Assembly: GCA_016880695.1 (NCBI GenBank)
Contig: JAEHCY010000195.1
Location: 1 to 21,475, forward strand
Source of the DNA: Chromatiaceae bacterium
GTDB lineage: Bacteria; Pseudomonadota; Gammaproteobacteria; Chromatiales; Chromatiaceae
Reading direction: 5' to 3'
DNA: 21,475 nucleotides
How positions within the stretch are numbered: position 1 is the first letter of the stretch; every line of letters begins with the position of its first letter. Of this stretch, positions 9,921-18,011 are shown one piece after another. Under the pieces are notes generated by a model. It saw only the letters and a list, made by a program, of their open reading frames with translations, was not told where the DNA came from and ran no database searches. The translations under genes were made by a program, and so were the position numbers.

Positions 9921-9967
9921 CAAGGGACTAGCCCCTAGATGTTCCCTTGCGTTGGGAGGGGAAACGC
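9921..9967 (+). other. Tandem hairpins upstream of moxR-1
   Basis: CAAGGGA (9921-9927) and TCCCTTG (9943-9949) form a 7-bp stem. Its loop contains CTAG-CCC-CTAG (9928-9938). Directly after it, GCGTT (9949-9953) pairs with AACGC (9963-9967). It could be part of the moxR-1 leader or an operator; no riboswitch class is recognised. Confidence 0.35.
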
Positions 9968-10226
9968 GTCAGGATAAAACCCTGCCCCGCCGCGCTTGCA
10001 GCCCGGGAGCAGCCGATTACCAAGGTGATTCGCGCATCTCTCCGCTTCGGGTTCCGAGTCGGGACGGGGAACAGGAGAACCGCGCCCAGAGCCGACAAGG
10101 AGGCGTCCTTCGGCCCAGGGCCGACTCCCAACCGCCCGCGCCGTTGGCCGGAGGTGAACGCCGATCGCCGAAAACCATTGGGGGCCCGCCGCCCCCCCAC
10201 GAGGACCTGGACGCAGCACCCACGAC

Positions 10227-11183
10227 ATGACCCCCGCAGACCTCAACGTCGTCCGCGATCACATCAGCTCGCGCATCATCGGTCAGAAACGGTTCGTCGA
10301 CAGCATGCTCATCGCGCTCCTGAGCAACGGCCACCTGCTGGTCGAGGGCATGCCCGGGCTAGCCAAGACCACCGCCGTCAAAGCCCTGGCCGAGGCGCTG
10401 GAAGGTGACTTCCACCGCATCCAGTTCACCCCGGACCTGCTGCCCTCGGACCTGATCGGCACCGACATCTACCGCCACGAGAAGGGTGAGTTCGAGTTCC
10501 GGCCCGGCCCCCTGTTTCACAACGTCCTGCTGGCCGACGAGGTCAACCGGGCCCCGGCGAAGGTGCAATCCGCCCTGCTCGAGTCCATGGCCGAGCGACA
10601 GATCACCGTGGGTCAGCGGACCTACCCCCTGCCCCAGCTCTTCATGGTCCTGGCAACCCAGAACCCGGTAGAGCAGGAAGGAACCTATCACCTCCCCGAG
10701 GCCCAGCTCGACCGCTTCCTGATGCAGGCGGTGGTGGACTACCCCAGCCGGGAGGAGGAGTTGCTGATCCTCGATCTCGACAGCCAGCAGCAGAAGACCC
10801 ACTACACCCCCCCCACCAAGCGGCTGTCCCAGTCGGAGCTGTTCGCCATGCGCCGCGCGGTGGCCAACCTCTACCTCGACCCCAAGCTCAACCACTACAT
10901 CGTCGACCTGGTCCATGCCACCCGCAACCCCAAGATCTACGACCCGGACCTGGCGCGTTGGTGCCGCTTCGGCGCCTCCCCGCGGGCGAGCATCGGGCTC
11001 GCGCGCTGCGCCCGCGCCCGCGCCTGGCTCGACGGGGACGATTTCGTCGCCCCGCACCACATCCAGGCGGTCGCCACCGAGATCCTGCGCCACCGGCTGC
11101 TCCTGACCTTTGAGGCCGAGGCCGAGGGTATCACCACCGACGACTTCATCAACCGGCTCCTGAACCTGGTGGCGATTCCCTAG
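10227..11183 (+). CDS. MoxR-family AAA+ ATPase (copy 1)
   Basis: MoxR ATPases act as chaperone-like motors with VWA-domain partners in complex maturation and stress tolerance. The 318-residue protein has Walker A GMPGLAKT (41-48), Walker B LLADEVNRAP (101-110), sensor 1 ATQNP (143-147), and the late GASPRAS (249-255) arginine region. No signal peptide or membrane segment; cytoplasmic. It heads the operon moxR-DUF58-DUF4381-batA-batB-batC-batD. The ATG at 10227 matches the family start (a short helix before IIGQ). The Shine-Dalgarno is poor. It is strongly similar to the second copy at 18927-19922 through the AAA+ core. Confidence 0.95.
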   Translation: MTPADLNVVRDHISSRIIGQKRFVDSMLIALLSNGHLLVEGMPGLAKTTAVKALAEALEGDFHRIQFTPDLLPSDLIGTDIYRHEKGEFEFRPGPLFHNVLLADEVNRAPAKVQSALLESMAERQITVGQRTYPLPQLFMVLATQNPVEQEGTYHLPEAQLDRFLMQAVVDYPSREEELLILDLDSQQQKTHYTPPTKRLSQSELFAMRRAVANLYLDPKLNHYIVDLVHATRNPKIYDPDLARWCRFGASPRASIGLARCARARAWLDGDDFVAPHHIQAVATEILRHRLLLTFEAEAEGITTDDFINRLLNLVAIP

Positions 11184-11202
11184 AACCCTCAGAGTAGCGG
11201 CG

Positions 11203-12120
11203 ATGGCCCTCTTCCCGCGTCTCGACGACCTACTGGAGCTCCGCCACCAGGCCCACACCCTGGGGCTGCCCTCCCGCCATCTGGTCAACTCCAGCTTCGC
11301 CGGGCTCTATGCCTCGGTGTTCCGGGGGGCGGGCATCAACTTTGAAGAGGTGCGCGAGTACCGCGAGGGCGACGACATCCGCTACATGGACTGGAAGGTG
11401 ACGGCCCGGACCTTCGTGCCGCACCTCAAGGTGTACCGCGAGGAACGCGAGCGCAGCGTAGTGCTGTGCGTGGACAAGGGACCGCACATGAGCTTCGGCA
11501 CCCGCCACACCTTCAAGTCGGTCCAGGCGGCCCGCGCCGCCGCACTGCTCGGCTGGGCGGCGAGCCGCCTCAACGATCGGGTGGGGGGCATGACCTTCGG
11601 CGATCCCACCACCGGAATCCAGCATTTTCGCCCCTCGCGGGGCCGCCGCGGCCTATGGCAGTTGCTGCGGGCCCTCTCCGAACCGACCGCCGCTGCGGCC
11701 AAGTCCGCGGACTCCCTGGCCGGGGCGCTGCAACGAGCGGTTCGCGGACTTCCCACCGGCTCTTTGGTGTTCGTCATCGCCGATCTCAACCGCGATGTGC
11801 ACGACCTCGAGCGCACCCTGGGCAATCTCATCCAGCGCCACGCGGTGGTGCTGATCCCGGTGGACGACCCGGCGGACTGGGAGATCCCCGCCATGGGCAG
11901 CACCACCTTCACCGGCACCGATGGGGAGCTCATCGAGATCGACACCGACGATCCCGCCGCCCAGAAGGCCTACCGCGACGCCTGGCGCCACCGCCGCGAC
12001 CTGCTCAGGACCGCCGCCCACGGGCTCAACATCCTGCTGCTGCCGGTGCGCACCGACGAAGACATCCACACCACCCTGATTCGCGGTCTCGAGCACCGGG
12101 CACGCCTCCGGGCACTCTGA
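11203..12120 (+). CDS. DUF58 domain protein with VWA-like fold (copy 1)
   Basis: DUF58 proteins are soluble VWA-like partners of MoxR. The 305-residue product shows the hallmark FEEVREYREGDDIRYMDW (47-64), the TARTFVPHLKVYREERER segment (67-84), then the MIDAS-like position VDKGPHM (90-96). The last site reads D-K-G-P-H-M, while the paralog at 19942-20889 has D-F-G-P-S-M, so a serine expected at the metal site is histidine here. FVIADLNRDV may be the later part of the VWA fold. It lies 19 bp after moxR-1, and its stop overlaps the next start as TGATG. The molecular role is not established. Confidence 0.92.
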   Translation: MALFPRLDDLLELRHQAHTLGLPSRHLVNSSFAGLYASVFRGAGINFEEVREYREGDDIRYMDWKVTARTFVPHLKVYREERERSVVLCVDKGPHMSFGTRHTFKSVQAARAAALLGWAASRLNDRVGGMTFGDPTTGIQHFRPSRGRRGLWQLLRALSEPTAAAAKSADSLAGALQRAVRGLPTGSLVFVIADLNRDVHDLERTLGNLIQRHAVVLIPVDDPADWEIPAMGSTTFTGTDGELIEIDTDDPAAQKAYRDAWRHRRDLLRTAAHGLNILLLPVRTDEDIHTTLIRGLEHRARLRAL

Positions 12121-12638
12121 TGGACCCCTACGCCGCCCAGCTTCGCGACATCCACGGTCTGGACCCGGTCCCCTGGTGGCCCCTGGCACCGGGCTGGTGG
12201 GTGGCCGCCGGCGCCCTGATTGGGCTGGGTTGGTTGATTTGGCGTTACGGCCGCGTCATCTCGCTCATTCACTTCCCCATTCCGGTCTTCGGCGACTGGC
12301 GCTGGGACGCCGCCCGCCAGCTCCTGGAGCTGCGCCGCCGGCTCCCGCGGCAGGACTACAAGACCACCGCCGGGGAGCTCTCGGAGCTCCTGCGCCGGAT
12401 CGCCATGGCGCGCCACGGGCGGGAAAGCTGTGCCGGTCTCACCGGCAGCTTCTGGCTCGAATGGCTGAGCCGACATGACCCGCAAGGGTTCGACTGGACC
12501 GAGGAGGGGGCCATGCTCCTCGATGCACCCTACGCGCCCCCCGGGAAGGCGGGTGATAACGACCGCCTGCGCCGCCTGGTGGATGCCACCCAGAACTGGC
12601 TTGCGACCCAAGAAAAGAGGCAGGATGTTCGAGTTTAA
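12120..12638 (+). CDS. DUF4381 membrane protein (copy 1)
   Basis: This is a 172-residue small membrane protein typical of MoxR-Bat operons. It begins MDPYAAQLRDIHGLDPVPWW, has one transmembrane helix (about 24-42) after the WPLAPGWW motif, and a cytoplasmic domain. That domain contains ELSELLRRIAMARHGRESCA, GLTGSFWLEWLS and a DAPYAPP segment. Those blocks are also in the paralog at 20886-21344. Copy 1 has an extra segment after the helix (about 43-58, SLIHFPIPVFGDWRW). The ATG overlaps the DUF58 stop (TGATG), and its own stop lies inside batA. Function unknown; a membrane adaptor for the VWA proteins is an inference. Confidence 0.9.
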   Translation: MDPYAAQLRDIHGLDPVPWWPLAPGWWVAAGALIGLGWLIWRYGRVISLIHFPIPVFGDWRWDAARQLLELRRRLPRQDYKTTAGELSELLRRIAMARHGRESCAGLTGSFWLEWLSRHDPQGFDWTEEGAMLLDAPYAPPGKAGDNDRLRRLVDATQNWLATQEKRQDVRV

Positions 12639-13665
12639 CTGGCCCTGGGCCGCATTGCTGTTGCTTGCCCCGCTGCTGGCGAATCGCTTCTGGCCACGCC
12701 CGGAGGCGGCGGAGGAACGCAGCGTGGAGGGCGAACGGGTCACCCTGCTGCATCCCCACCTGGAGATCCTGCGGGCGTCCTACCGCGCCCGCGAGCCGGG
12801 CAAACCTCTGGCCACCCGGCTCTATCGGGTGATGCTCTACCTCTTCTGGGCCGCCCTGGTGGTGAGCCTGATGCAGCCGCAATGGCTCAAGCCCCATACC
12901 GAAGTCAAGACCGCCGGTTACGACCTGATGCTGTCGGTGGACGCCTCCCACTCCATGGACGCGCTGGACTTCACCGCCGAGGGGCGCCAGGTGAGTCGCA
13001 TGTCGGTGGTCAAGGGGGTCATGGACCGCTTCGTCGATGCCCGCCGGGGTGACCGCGTCGGGCTGATCATCTTCGGCAGCCAGGCCTACGTGCTCTCGCC
13101 CCTGAGCGTCGACCGCCTGGCCACCCGCCAACTCCTCGACGGGGTGGTCCCGAGCATCGCCGGCTCGGGCACCGCACTGGGCGACGCCATCGCCCTGGGG
13201 GTCAAGAAGCTGCGGGAGCGCCCCCCCGGCTCCCGGGTAATGGTACTGATCGCCGACGGCGACAATACCGCCGGCAACTTCCTGCCCCTGGAATCGGCAC
13301 GGCTGGCCGGCCTGCAGGGGGTGCGCATCTATGTCATCGGGGTGGGCAGCAAGGAGGCGAGCATCCCCATCCTGGAGGATGGCGCCGTCAAGTACCGCAC
13401 CGACCTGACCATGGACGAAGACACCCTCCAGCAGATCGCCACCCTAAGCGGGGGCGCCTACTTCCGCGCCACCGATACCCGCGCGCTAGAGGAAATCTCC
13501 CGCCGCATCAACGAGTTGGAGAAGACCGAGGTGGAGACGCGCACGGCGCTGATTCCCCAACCCCTCTATCGCTGGCCCCTGGGGGTGGCGCTCGCCGCGC
13601 TCCTGTTCATCGGGCTGTTTCCCGAAGGCCGCAAGCGCTTCGTCAAGCGCGTCGCCAGTGCCTGA
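12625..13665 (+). CDS. batA: BatA-type membrane protein with VWA domain
   Basis: BatA is a membrane-anchored VWA protein of the Bacteroides aerotolerance-type operon. The 346-residue product has an N-terminal hydrophobic segment (5-22), a second one (about 69-84) and a C-terminal one (about 305-325). A VWA domain lies between. The MIDAS is complete: DASHS (106-110), T183 in SGTALGDAI, and D211 in IADGDN. AGAGG stands 4 nt before the ATG at 12625, which overlaps the DUF4381 stop by 14 bp. The frame is open upstream, but this start gives the normal family N-terminus (FxFxWPWA). Confidence 0.93.
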   Translation: MFEFNWPWAALLLLAPLLANRFWPRPEAAEERSVEGERVTLLHPHLEILRASYRAREPGKPLATRLYRVMLYLFWAALVVSLMQPQWLKPHTEVKTAGYDLMLSVDASHSMDALDFTAEGRQVSRMSVVKGVMDRFVDARRGDRVGLIIFGSQAYVLSPLSVDRLATRQLLDGVVPSIAGSGTALGDAIALGVKKLRERPPGSRVMVLIADGDNTAGNFLPLESARLAGLQGVRIYVIGVGSKEASIPILEDGAVKYRTDLTMDEDTLQQIATLSGGAYFRATDTRALEEISRRINELEKTEVETRTALIPQPLYRWPLGVALAALLFIGLFPEGRKRFVKRVASA

Positions 13666-14680
13666 TCTCGGCTTCAATTTCGCCCAACCCGCCTGGTTCT
13701 GGGCCCTGCTCGCCCTGATCCCGGTGGCGATCTGGCTGTGGCACAGCGCCCAGCGCGCCAGCCATGGTCCCATCCAGCGCTACGCCGACTCCCACCTGCT
13801 GCCGCATCTCACCGGGTCCCGGGCACTGCGCGCCACCGAGCGTTGGGGACGCTTTCTGCGCTGGTCGCTGCTGTGGGGGCTACTGATCGCCGCTATGGCG
13901 GGTCCGCGCTGGGACTTCAAGGATGTGCGCCTGTTTCACCCCGGCGATAGCCTGCTCATTCTCCTCGACATCTCCCGCTCGATGGAGGCGAACGACGTCG
14001 CCCCTTCCCGGCTGGCCCGCGCCCGCCAGGAGATCCAGGATCTGATCGAACAAAACCGTCGCCTGCGCATCGGCCTGATCGTCTTCTCCTCCGTACCCCA
14101 TGTCTTGTCGCCGGTCACCGAGGACACCCAGAGCCTGCGCAACGCCCTACCCTCCCTGTCGAGCGACCTCTCGCGGCTCCAGGGCAGCCGGCTCCATGGG
14201 GCGCTCGACCGCGCCGAGATCCTGCTCAAAGGGCTGCCGGAGGACGGTGCCCGCTCGCTGCTCTTGATCTCCGACGGGGATTTCGACGAGCCCAATCTCC
14301 CAGCGCGGGTCAAGAAGCTCGCCCAAGAGCAGTCCATCCGTTTCCACGCCCTGGGTATTGGCACCAAGGAGGGGGGGGCGGTGCCAGGGCCCAGGGGCGG
14401 CCTGCTGCCCGACCGCTCAGGCCAGCCGGTGCAGTCCCGCCTCAACGAAACCCTGCTCAAGGAGCTGACTGCGGCCGGCGGCGGCATCTACCGCACCGCC
14501 GATTTCCGCGATTCGGATTCCCGGGCCATCCTCGAGGCGTCGATACAGAATCGGAACCCACCCGAGGAGGTCGATGAGAAGACCCGCGTGTGGAATGAGC
14601 GCTTCTACCTGCCGGTCATTGCAGTTGCCGCACTATTGCTCCCGGCCTTCCGCCGCGACGGCGCCCCCAAGCAATCATGA
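13658..14680 (+). CDS. batB: BatB-type membrane protein with VWA domain
   Basis: This is the second VWA membrane protein of the operon, 340 residues. Hydrophobic segments lie at about 11-28, 67-81 and 317-333. The VWA domain carries the MIDAS DISRS (104-108), LQGSRLHGAL at the usual threonine position (serine here), and ISDGDFDE. The GTG start at 13658 overlaps the batA stop by 8 bp, and its stop overlaps the batC start as ATGA. BatA and BatB are thought to form a periplasm-facing or membrane complex; which side their VWA domains face here is not settled by the sequence. Confidence 0.92.
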   Translation: MPDLGFNFAQPAWFWALLALIPVAIWLWHSAQRASHGPIQRYADSHLLPHLTGSRALRATERWGRFLRWSLLWGLLIAAMAGPRWDFKDVRLFHPGDSLLILLDISRSMEANDVAPSRLARARQEIQDLIEQNRRLRIGLIVFSSVPHVLSPVTEDTQSLRNALPSLSSDLSRLQGSRLHGALDRAEILLKGLPEDGARSLLLISDGDFDEPNLPARVKKLAQEQSIRFHALGIGTKEGGAVPGPRGGLLPDRSGQPVQSRLNETLLKELTAAGGGIYRTADFRDSDSRAILEASIQNRNPPEEVDEKTRVWNERFYLPVIAVAALLLPAFRRDGAPKQS

Positions 14681-16227
14681 ACCCGCAGCGACTCGCTCCC
14701 GTCCTGTTGGCCCTTTTCGGGGTCCTTGGCACCACCGAGGCCGGTTGGTTCACCAATCAGGAGCAGGAGGCATTTGCGGCCTTTCAGTCCGGCAACTACC
14801 GCGAAGCAGCCGATGGCTTCTCGGATGACTACCGTCGCGGCGTCGCACACTACCGGGCCGGCCGCTACCAGGAGGCGGCACAGAATTTCCGACAGGTAGA
14901 ACGCGGCTCGGTCAAGACCGACGCGCTCTACAATCTCGGTAATGCCCGCTTCCAAATGGGGGACTACCCGGGCGCCGTGCAGGCCTATGAATCGGCCCTG
15001 CAGGGCGATCCGCGCCACGAGGATGCGCGCTACAACCTGGCCATCGCCCGCGCCCTGCTGGCCCAGATCGAACAACAGCAGTTTGAGAAAGAGAAGCAGG
15101 AAAAGGACAAGGCGAAACAGGAAGCCCAGAAAAAGGAAGAGCAGAAGAAGGGGGAGCCAGAGAAGCAGAAGCAGTCGAAGCAGGAGCAGCAGAAGCAGGA
15201 GCAGCAGAAGCAGGAGCAGTCCGGGGAGGGCTCCGAGAGCGAGAAGCAATCAGAGGGAAAAGGTGCCGAAGAGCGCGAGGGCAAGGAGGGCGAGCAGGAA
15301 CAAAAGGAGGGTAAGGGCGGACCCACCCAGGACCAGGAGAAGGAAGGGCGAGAGCAGTCCCAGGACACCGAGGGCAAAGAAGGCCAGGAGCCCAAGGAAC
15401 AGGGCACGCGCGGTAAACAGGAGCAGAAGACCGACGCCGAGGCGCGCAAACCCAAGGACACCGTCAAGGAGGAAGGCGAGAAGGGCGAGCAGACGAAGCC
15501 CGACAAGGAGGGTCAGAAGAAGGGGCAGCAGAAGACCGAGGAAGGCCAGCAAGGGGACAAACCGAGGGACAAGGAGGGTCAGAAGAAGGATCAACAGAAA
15601 ACCGAGGAAGGCCAACAAGGGGACAAACCGCGGGACAAGGAGGGTCAGAAGAAGGATCAACAGAAAACCGAGGAGGGCCAGCAAGGGGACAAGCCGCGGG
15701 ACAAGGAGGGAGGTAAGGACCAGGAGCGCAAAGACGCCAAGCAGGGCCAGGACCTCAAGGCCAAAGACAAGGCCGAGGGCGGCGACAAAGACGAGGGCGA
15801 GGTGGGCAAGCGCCCCGACGAGCGCCAACGCGAGCAACCCGCCGAGGGCGAACGCCCCAAGGACCAGACCGACAGCCGCGGTGACAAGGACAAGGCCCCG
15901 CGGGATCAAGCCACCGCGGGCGGTACGCGCGACTCCGCCGCCGACCGACCGCCTCGGGAGGTACCGCCCGAGGGTGGACGGGCCGATGCCATTGATCAGT
16001 TCGATCAGCTCGGCCAACAGCCCCAGTCGGCGGCCGATCAGGAGCCCGGCACGGCCCCCGCGTTCGGTGGCATACCCATGCCCGGCGCTGGTATGGCCAT
16101 CCTGGAGCAACGACTCCAGCATGTGGAGGGAGACCCAGGGTTCCTCATGCGCAACCAGTTCCTGTTGGAGGAAACGGCGTACATGCGTAGCTCGGGTGGG
16201 CCAGTCGCCGAGAGCCGACCGTGGTAA
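14677..16227 (+). CDS. batC: BatC-type TPR protein with long K/E/Q-rich repeat region
   Basis: This is a 516-residue exported protein. A signal peptide ends near residue 22 (LLALFGVLGTTEA). TPR-like helices follow (about 30-125), including DALYNLGNARFQMGDYPGAV and ALQGDPRHEDARYNLAIA. Residues 133 to about 460 are an extreme low-complexity Lys/Glu/Gln/Asp/Gly stretch, including three near-identical 22-residue repeats (277-342). The last 45 residues return to the family end: ILEQRLQHVEGDPGFLMR and NQFLLEE. This resembles the conserved DPGGLLRRKF motif of Bat TPR proteins. The length is well above the usual. ATGA overlaps with batB, and batD starts inside its 3' end. Confidence 0.9.
   Translation: MNPQRLAPVLLALFGVLGTTEAGWFTNQEQEAFAAFQSGNYREAADGFSDDYRRGVAHYRAGRYQEAAQNFRQVERGSVKTDALYNLGNARFQMGDYPGAVQAYESALQGDPRHEDARYNLAIARALLAQIEQQQFEKEKQEKDKAKQEAQKKEEQKKGEPEKQKQSKQEQQKQEQQKQEQSGEGSESEKQSEGKGAEEREGKEGEQEQKEGKGGPTQDQEKEGREQSQDTEGKEGQEPKEQGTRGKQEQKTDAEARKPKDTVKEEGEKGEQTKPDKEGQKKGQQKTEEGQQGDKPRDKEGQKKDQQKTEEGQQGDKPRDKEGQKKDQQKTEEGQQGDKPRDKEGGKDQERKDAKQGQDLKAKDKAEGGDKDEGEVGKRPDERQREQPAEGERPKDQTDSRGDKDKAPRDQATAGGTRDSAADRPPREVPPEGGRADAIDQFDQLGQQPQSAADQEPGTAPAFGGIPMPGAGMAILEQRLQHVEGDPGFLMRNQFLLEETAYMRSSGGPVAESRPW
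15505..15702 (+). repeat. Three 66-bp in-frame tandem repeats in batC
   Basis: Units start at 15505, 15571 and 15637 and encode KEGQKK(G/D)QQKTEEGQQGDK plus PRD. Copies differ by only a few bases (unit 1 has GGG, units 2-3 GAT at the variable codon). A degenerate fourth start (KEGGKD) follows at 15703. Confidence 0.9.
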
Positions 16228-17921
16228 CCCTCGCCAGGGCGGGTGGTGGATCTCGGCCGGTACCCTGGCTGCTGGCCGGCCTCTGGGGTCTGTTTGGCAT
16301 TGCCTGTGAAGCGGCCAACTATCCGGGGGTCTATGGCCCGCAGCCGCCGATGGGATGGCAGTATCGTCCCCCTGATCCCAATGCTCCCCGTGGCAGCGCC
16401 CCCGCCGCCCAGCCGAGCTGGGGGGAACCCGCCCCCAACCCCTGGGGTGCCTATCCGGGTGCCCAGCCCGGCTGGGGGAATCAGCCCTATTCGGGCTACA
16501 GCAACCAACGTCCGGCCACCCCGGTGGTGGAATCGCCTCGCCTCGAGGCGGAGATCAATAACACCCAGCCCTACGTGCAGGAGAATCTGCTACTCACCCT
16601 GCGCGTCATCAGCTCGGCCAACGTGGAGACCGCTACCCCCGAGCTCCCGGCCAGCAACGACCTGCTGTTTCAGGCGCTACGCGGACCCACAGCGCGCTCA
16701 CGCAGCGGCTCCCAGGGCCGGATGGAGACCATCAACGAGTTCCTTTACGCCGTCACCCCCCTGCGCCCGGGACAGGTGGAGGTGCCGCCGATCCGGGTGA
16801 CCGGCACCCAGACCGCGGGCGGTTACGGGAACAAGGCGGCGTACGACGTGAGCACGCCGAACCGCCTGCCCATGCAGGTACGGCCCGCCATGCCCTCGGT
16901 CCAACCCTGGCTACCGCTGGAGCAGCTCACCCTCAAGGCCAACTTCGACCGCCCAGAGAAGGCGGAAGAAGGCCAACCCGTCACCCTGGTGCTGGAGCTC
17001 GATGCCGTCGGCGGGACGGGCGCCCAGCTGCCAAGCCTGGAGCCGCAACTGCAGGCGGGTGATTTCCGTGTCTACCGCGAGCAGACGCTGACCGACACCA
17101 AGCTGACGGCGGACGGCACCCATCTGACGGGCACACGGACCGAATTCTTCACCCTGGTACCGCGCTCGGGCGGCCAGATGCGCCTGCCGGAGATCCGCGT
17201 TGGCTGGTGGAACGTCAAGACCGGGGCCAAGGAATACGCCGGTCTACCCATCAAGACCCTGCAGGTCGCCGGGGAGCCCAGCGCCTTTGGCCTGCGCAGC
17301 GGCTCCACGCTCATCCCGGCGGGTGCGGAAGGCTTCTGGCTTCCCATCGCGGGCCTGGTCCTGCTGGTCAGCGGTTATTGGATCGGCGTTTGGTACAAGG
17401 GCCGGCGCATCGCCGGAAGGGAACCGATCCCCCCCGCCCTGCGGGAGCACTGGAGTGGCGCCCTCGCGGCCCTCAATCGGAGCACCGGCGCCGCACTTGG
17501 GCGGCTCGATCCAAGTCGCTGGTGGCCATCCTTGGGACAACGGCTGGGGGCGATGCTGCCCACCTCGTTCCGGTTCTGGATGTGCGTGCGCCGCCTCGAT
17601 GGGGAACCGGAGCCCGCGGCCTGGAGCCGCAAGCTGCAGCGCCTCACCTGCCACAATCACCCCGATTCCGAGCGCGCCTCCCTGCCGGCAATATCCGAGC
17701 AGATCCGCCGCATCTACCCCTCGGTAAACCCGGAGAAGCTGGGCACCCTGATGCAACAGCTCGAGGGGACACTCTATGGGCAGAAGAGCCTGGACTTCCC
17801 GCGCTGGAAGCAGGAGTTTCTCCAGCAGATCCGACCGCGGCCGGTCTCCTCCGGGTGGTTCCGCCTCAGCCGCTGGTACCGCCGCGAACGCCTGGCGGCG
17901 CTAAATCCCCGCGCCGGGTGA
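16221..17921 (+). CDS. batD: BatD-type membrane protein
   Basis: BatD is the large exported, beta-rich membrane protein of Bat operons. The 566-residue product has an N-terminal hydrophobic signal (about 15-32). Residues 36-97 are rich in Pro, Gly, Trp and Tyr. The family-type beta domains follow (RLEAEINNTQPYVQENLLLT, then ANFDRPEKAEEGQPVTLVLE and FFTLVPRSGGQMRLPEIRVG). One transmembrane helix (about 373-392) leads to a C-terminal cytoplasmic domain with FWMCVRRLDGEPEPAAW. It is the last gene of operon 1. The GTG start overlaps the batC stop by 7 bp. The oxygen-tolerance role known from Bacteroides is not proven for this lineage. Confidence 0.9.
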   Translation: MVTLARAGGGSRPVPWLLAGLWGLFGIACEAANYPGVYGPQPPMGWQYRPPDPNAPRGSAPAAQPSWGEPAPNPWGAYPGAQPGWGNQPYSGYSNQRPATPVVESPRLEAEINNTQPYVQENLLLTLRVISSANVETATPELPASNDLLFQALRGPTARSRSGSQGRMETINEFLYAVTPLRPGQVEVPPIRVTGTQTAGGYGNKAAYDVSTPNRLPMQVRPAMPSVQPWLPLEQLTLKANFDRPEKAEEGQPVTLVLELDAVGGTGAQLPSLEPQLQAGDFRVYREQTLTDTKLTADGTHLTGTRTEFFTLVPRSGGQMRLPEIRVGWWNVKTGAKEYAGLPIKTLQVAGEPSAFGLRSGSTLIPAGAEGFWLPIAGLVLLVSGYWIGVWYKGRRIAGREPIPPALREHWSGALAALNRSTGAALGRLDPSRWWPSLGQRLGAMLPTSFRFWMCVRRLDGEPEPAAWSRKLQRLTCHNHPDSERASLPAISEQIRRIYPSVNPEKLGTLMQQLEGTLYGQKSLDFPRWKQEFLQQIRPRPVSSGWFRLSRWYRRERLAALNPRAG

Positions 17922-18011
17922 GTGGCCGTAGTAGATTCGGCAGTTTCAGTTTTCATGCCCCTTCTACCAGGCTCGGGATAGCCCTGGATGCGGCGGAGGC
18001 AGAAAGGAGAC
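17922..18011. other. Convergent spacer between batD and the antitoxin-domain gene
   Basis: 90 bp between two converging genes. A short imperfect stem (CCAGGCT near 17967 with AGCCCTGG near 17980) is present, without a T-run on either strand. It may stop transcription from both sides but is weak. Confidence 0.3.

Larger units (their letters stand above)
9365..10226. other. Gene-free divergent region between typA and moxR-1
   Basis: No convincing gene is seen in 862 bp. The left third (about 9470-9700) is AT-rich against a very GC-rich background. It holds a DnaA box, an IHF-type site and A/T inverted repeats. The right part is GC-rich, with hairpins at 9704-9721, 9921-9949 and 9949-9967, and probably contains the moxR-1 leader. 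Open frames here have no family resemblance. Confidence 0.7.

Noticed and set aside
9921..10226. Riboswitch ahead of moxR-1
   Set aside because: Hairpins exist, but no conserved core of a known riboswitch class was recognised.
9679..10230. Open frame of 183 codons upstream of moxR-1
   Set aside because: No domain, irregular composition, no ribosome binding site, and it crosses the leader hairpins.
14605..15249. Minus-strand frame with runs of leucine
   Set aside because: Also an antisense shadow of batC; no start signal or domain.
15505..15702. Possible CRISPR-like array
   Set aside because: Repeats are directly adjacent, without unique spacers, and in frame within batC.
15250..16122. Long minus-strand open frame encoding a very leucine-rich protein
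   Set aside because: It is the antisense of the K/E/Q-rich batC region; CTC, CTT, TTC and CTG codons arise from GAG, AAG, GAA and CAG. No family motif.
14942..16309. Plus-strand Arg/Ser-rich frame inside batC
   Set aside because: Frame-shifted reading of the same repeats; batC has the signal peptide, TPRs and family C-terminus.
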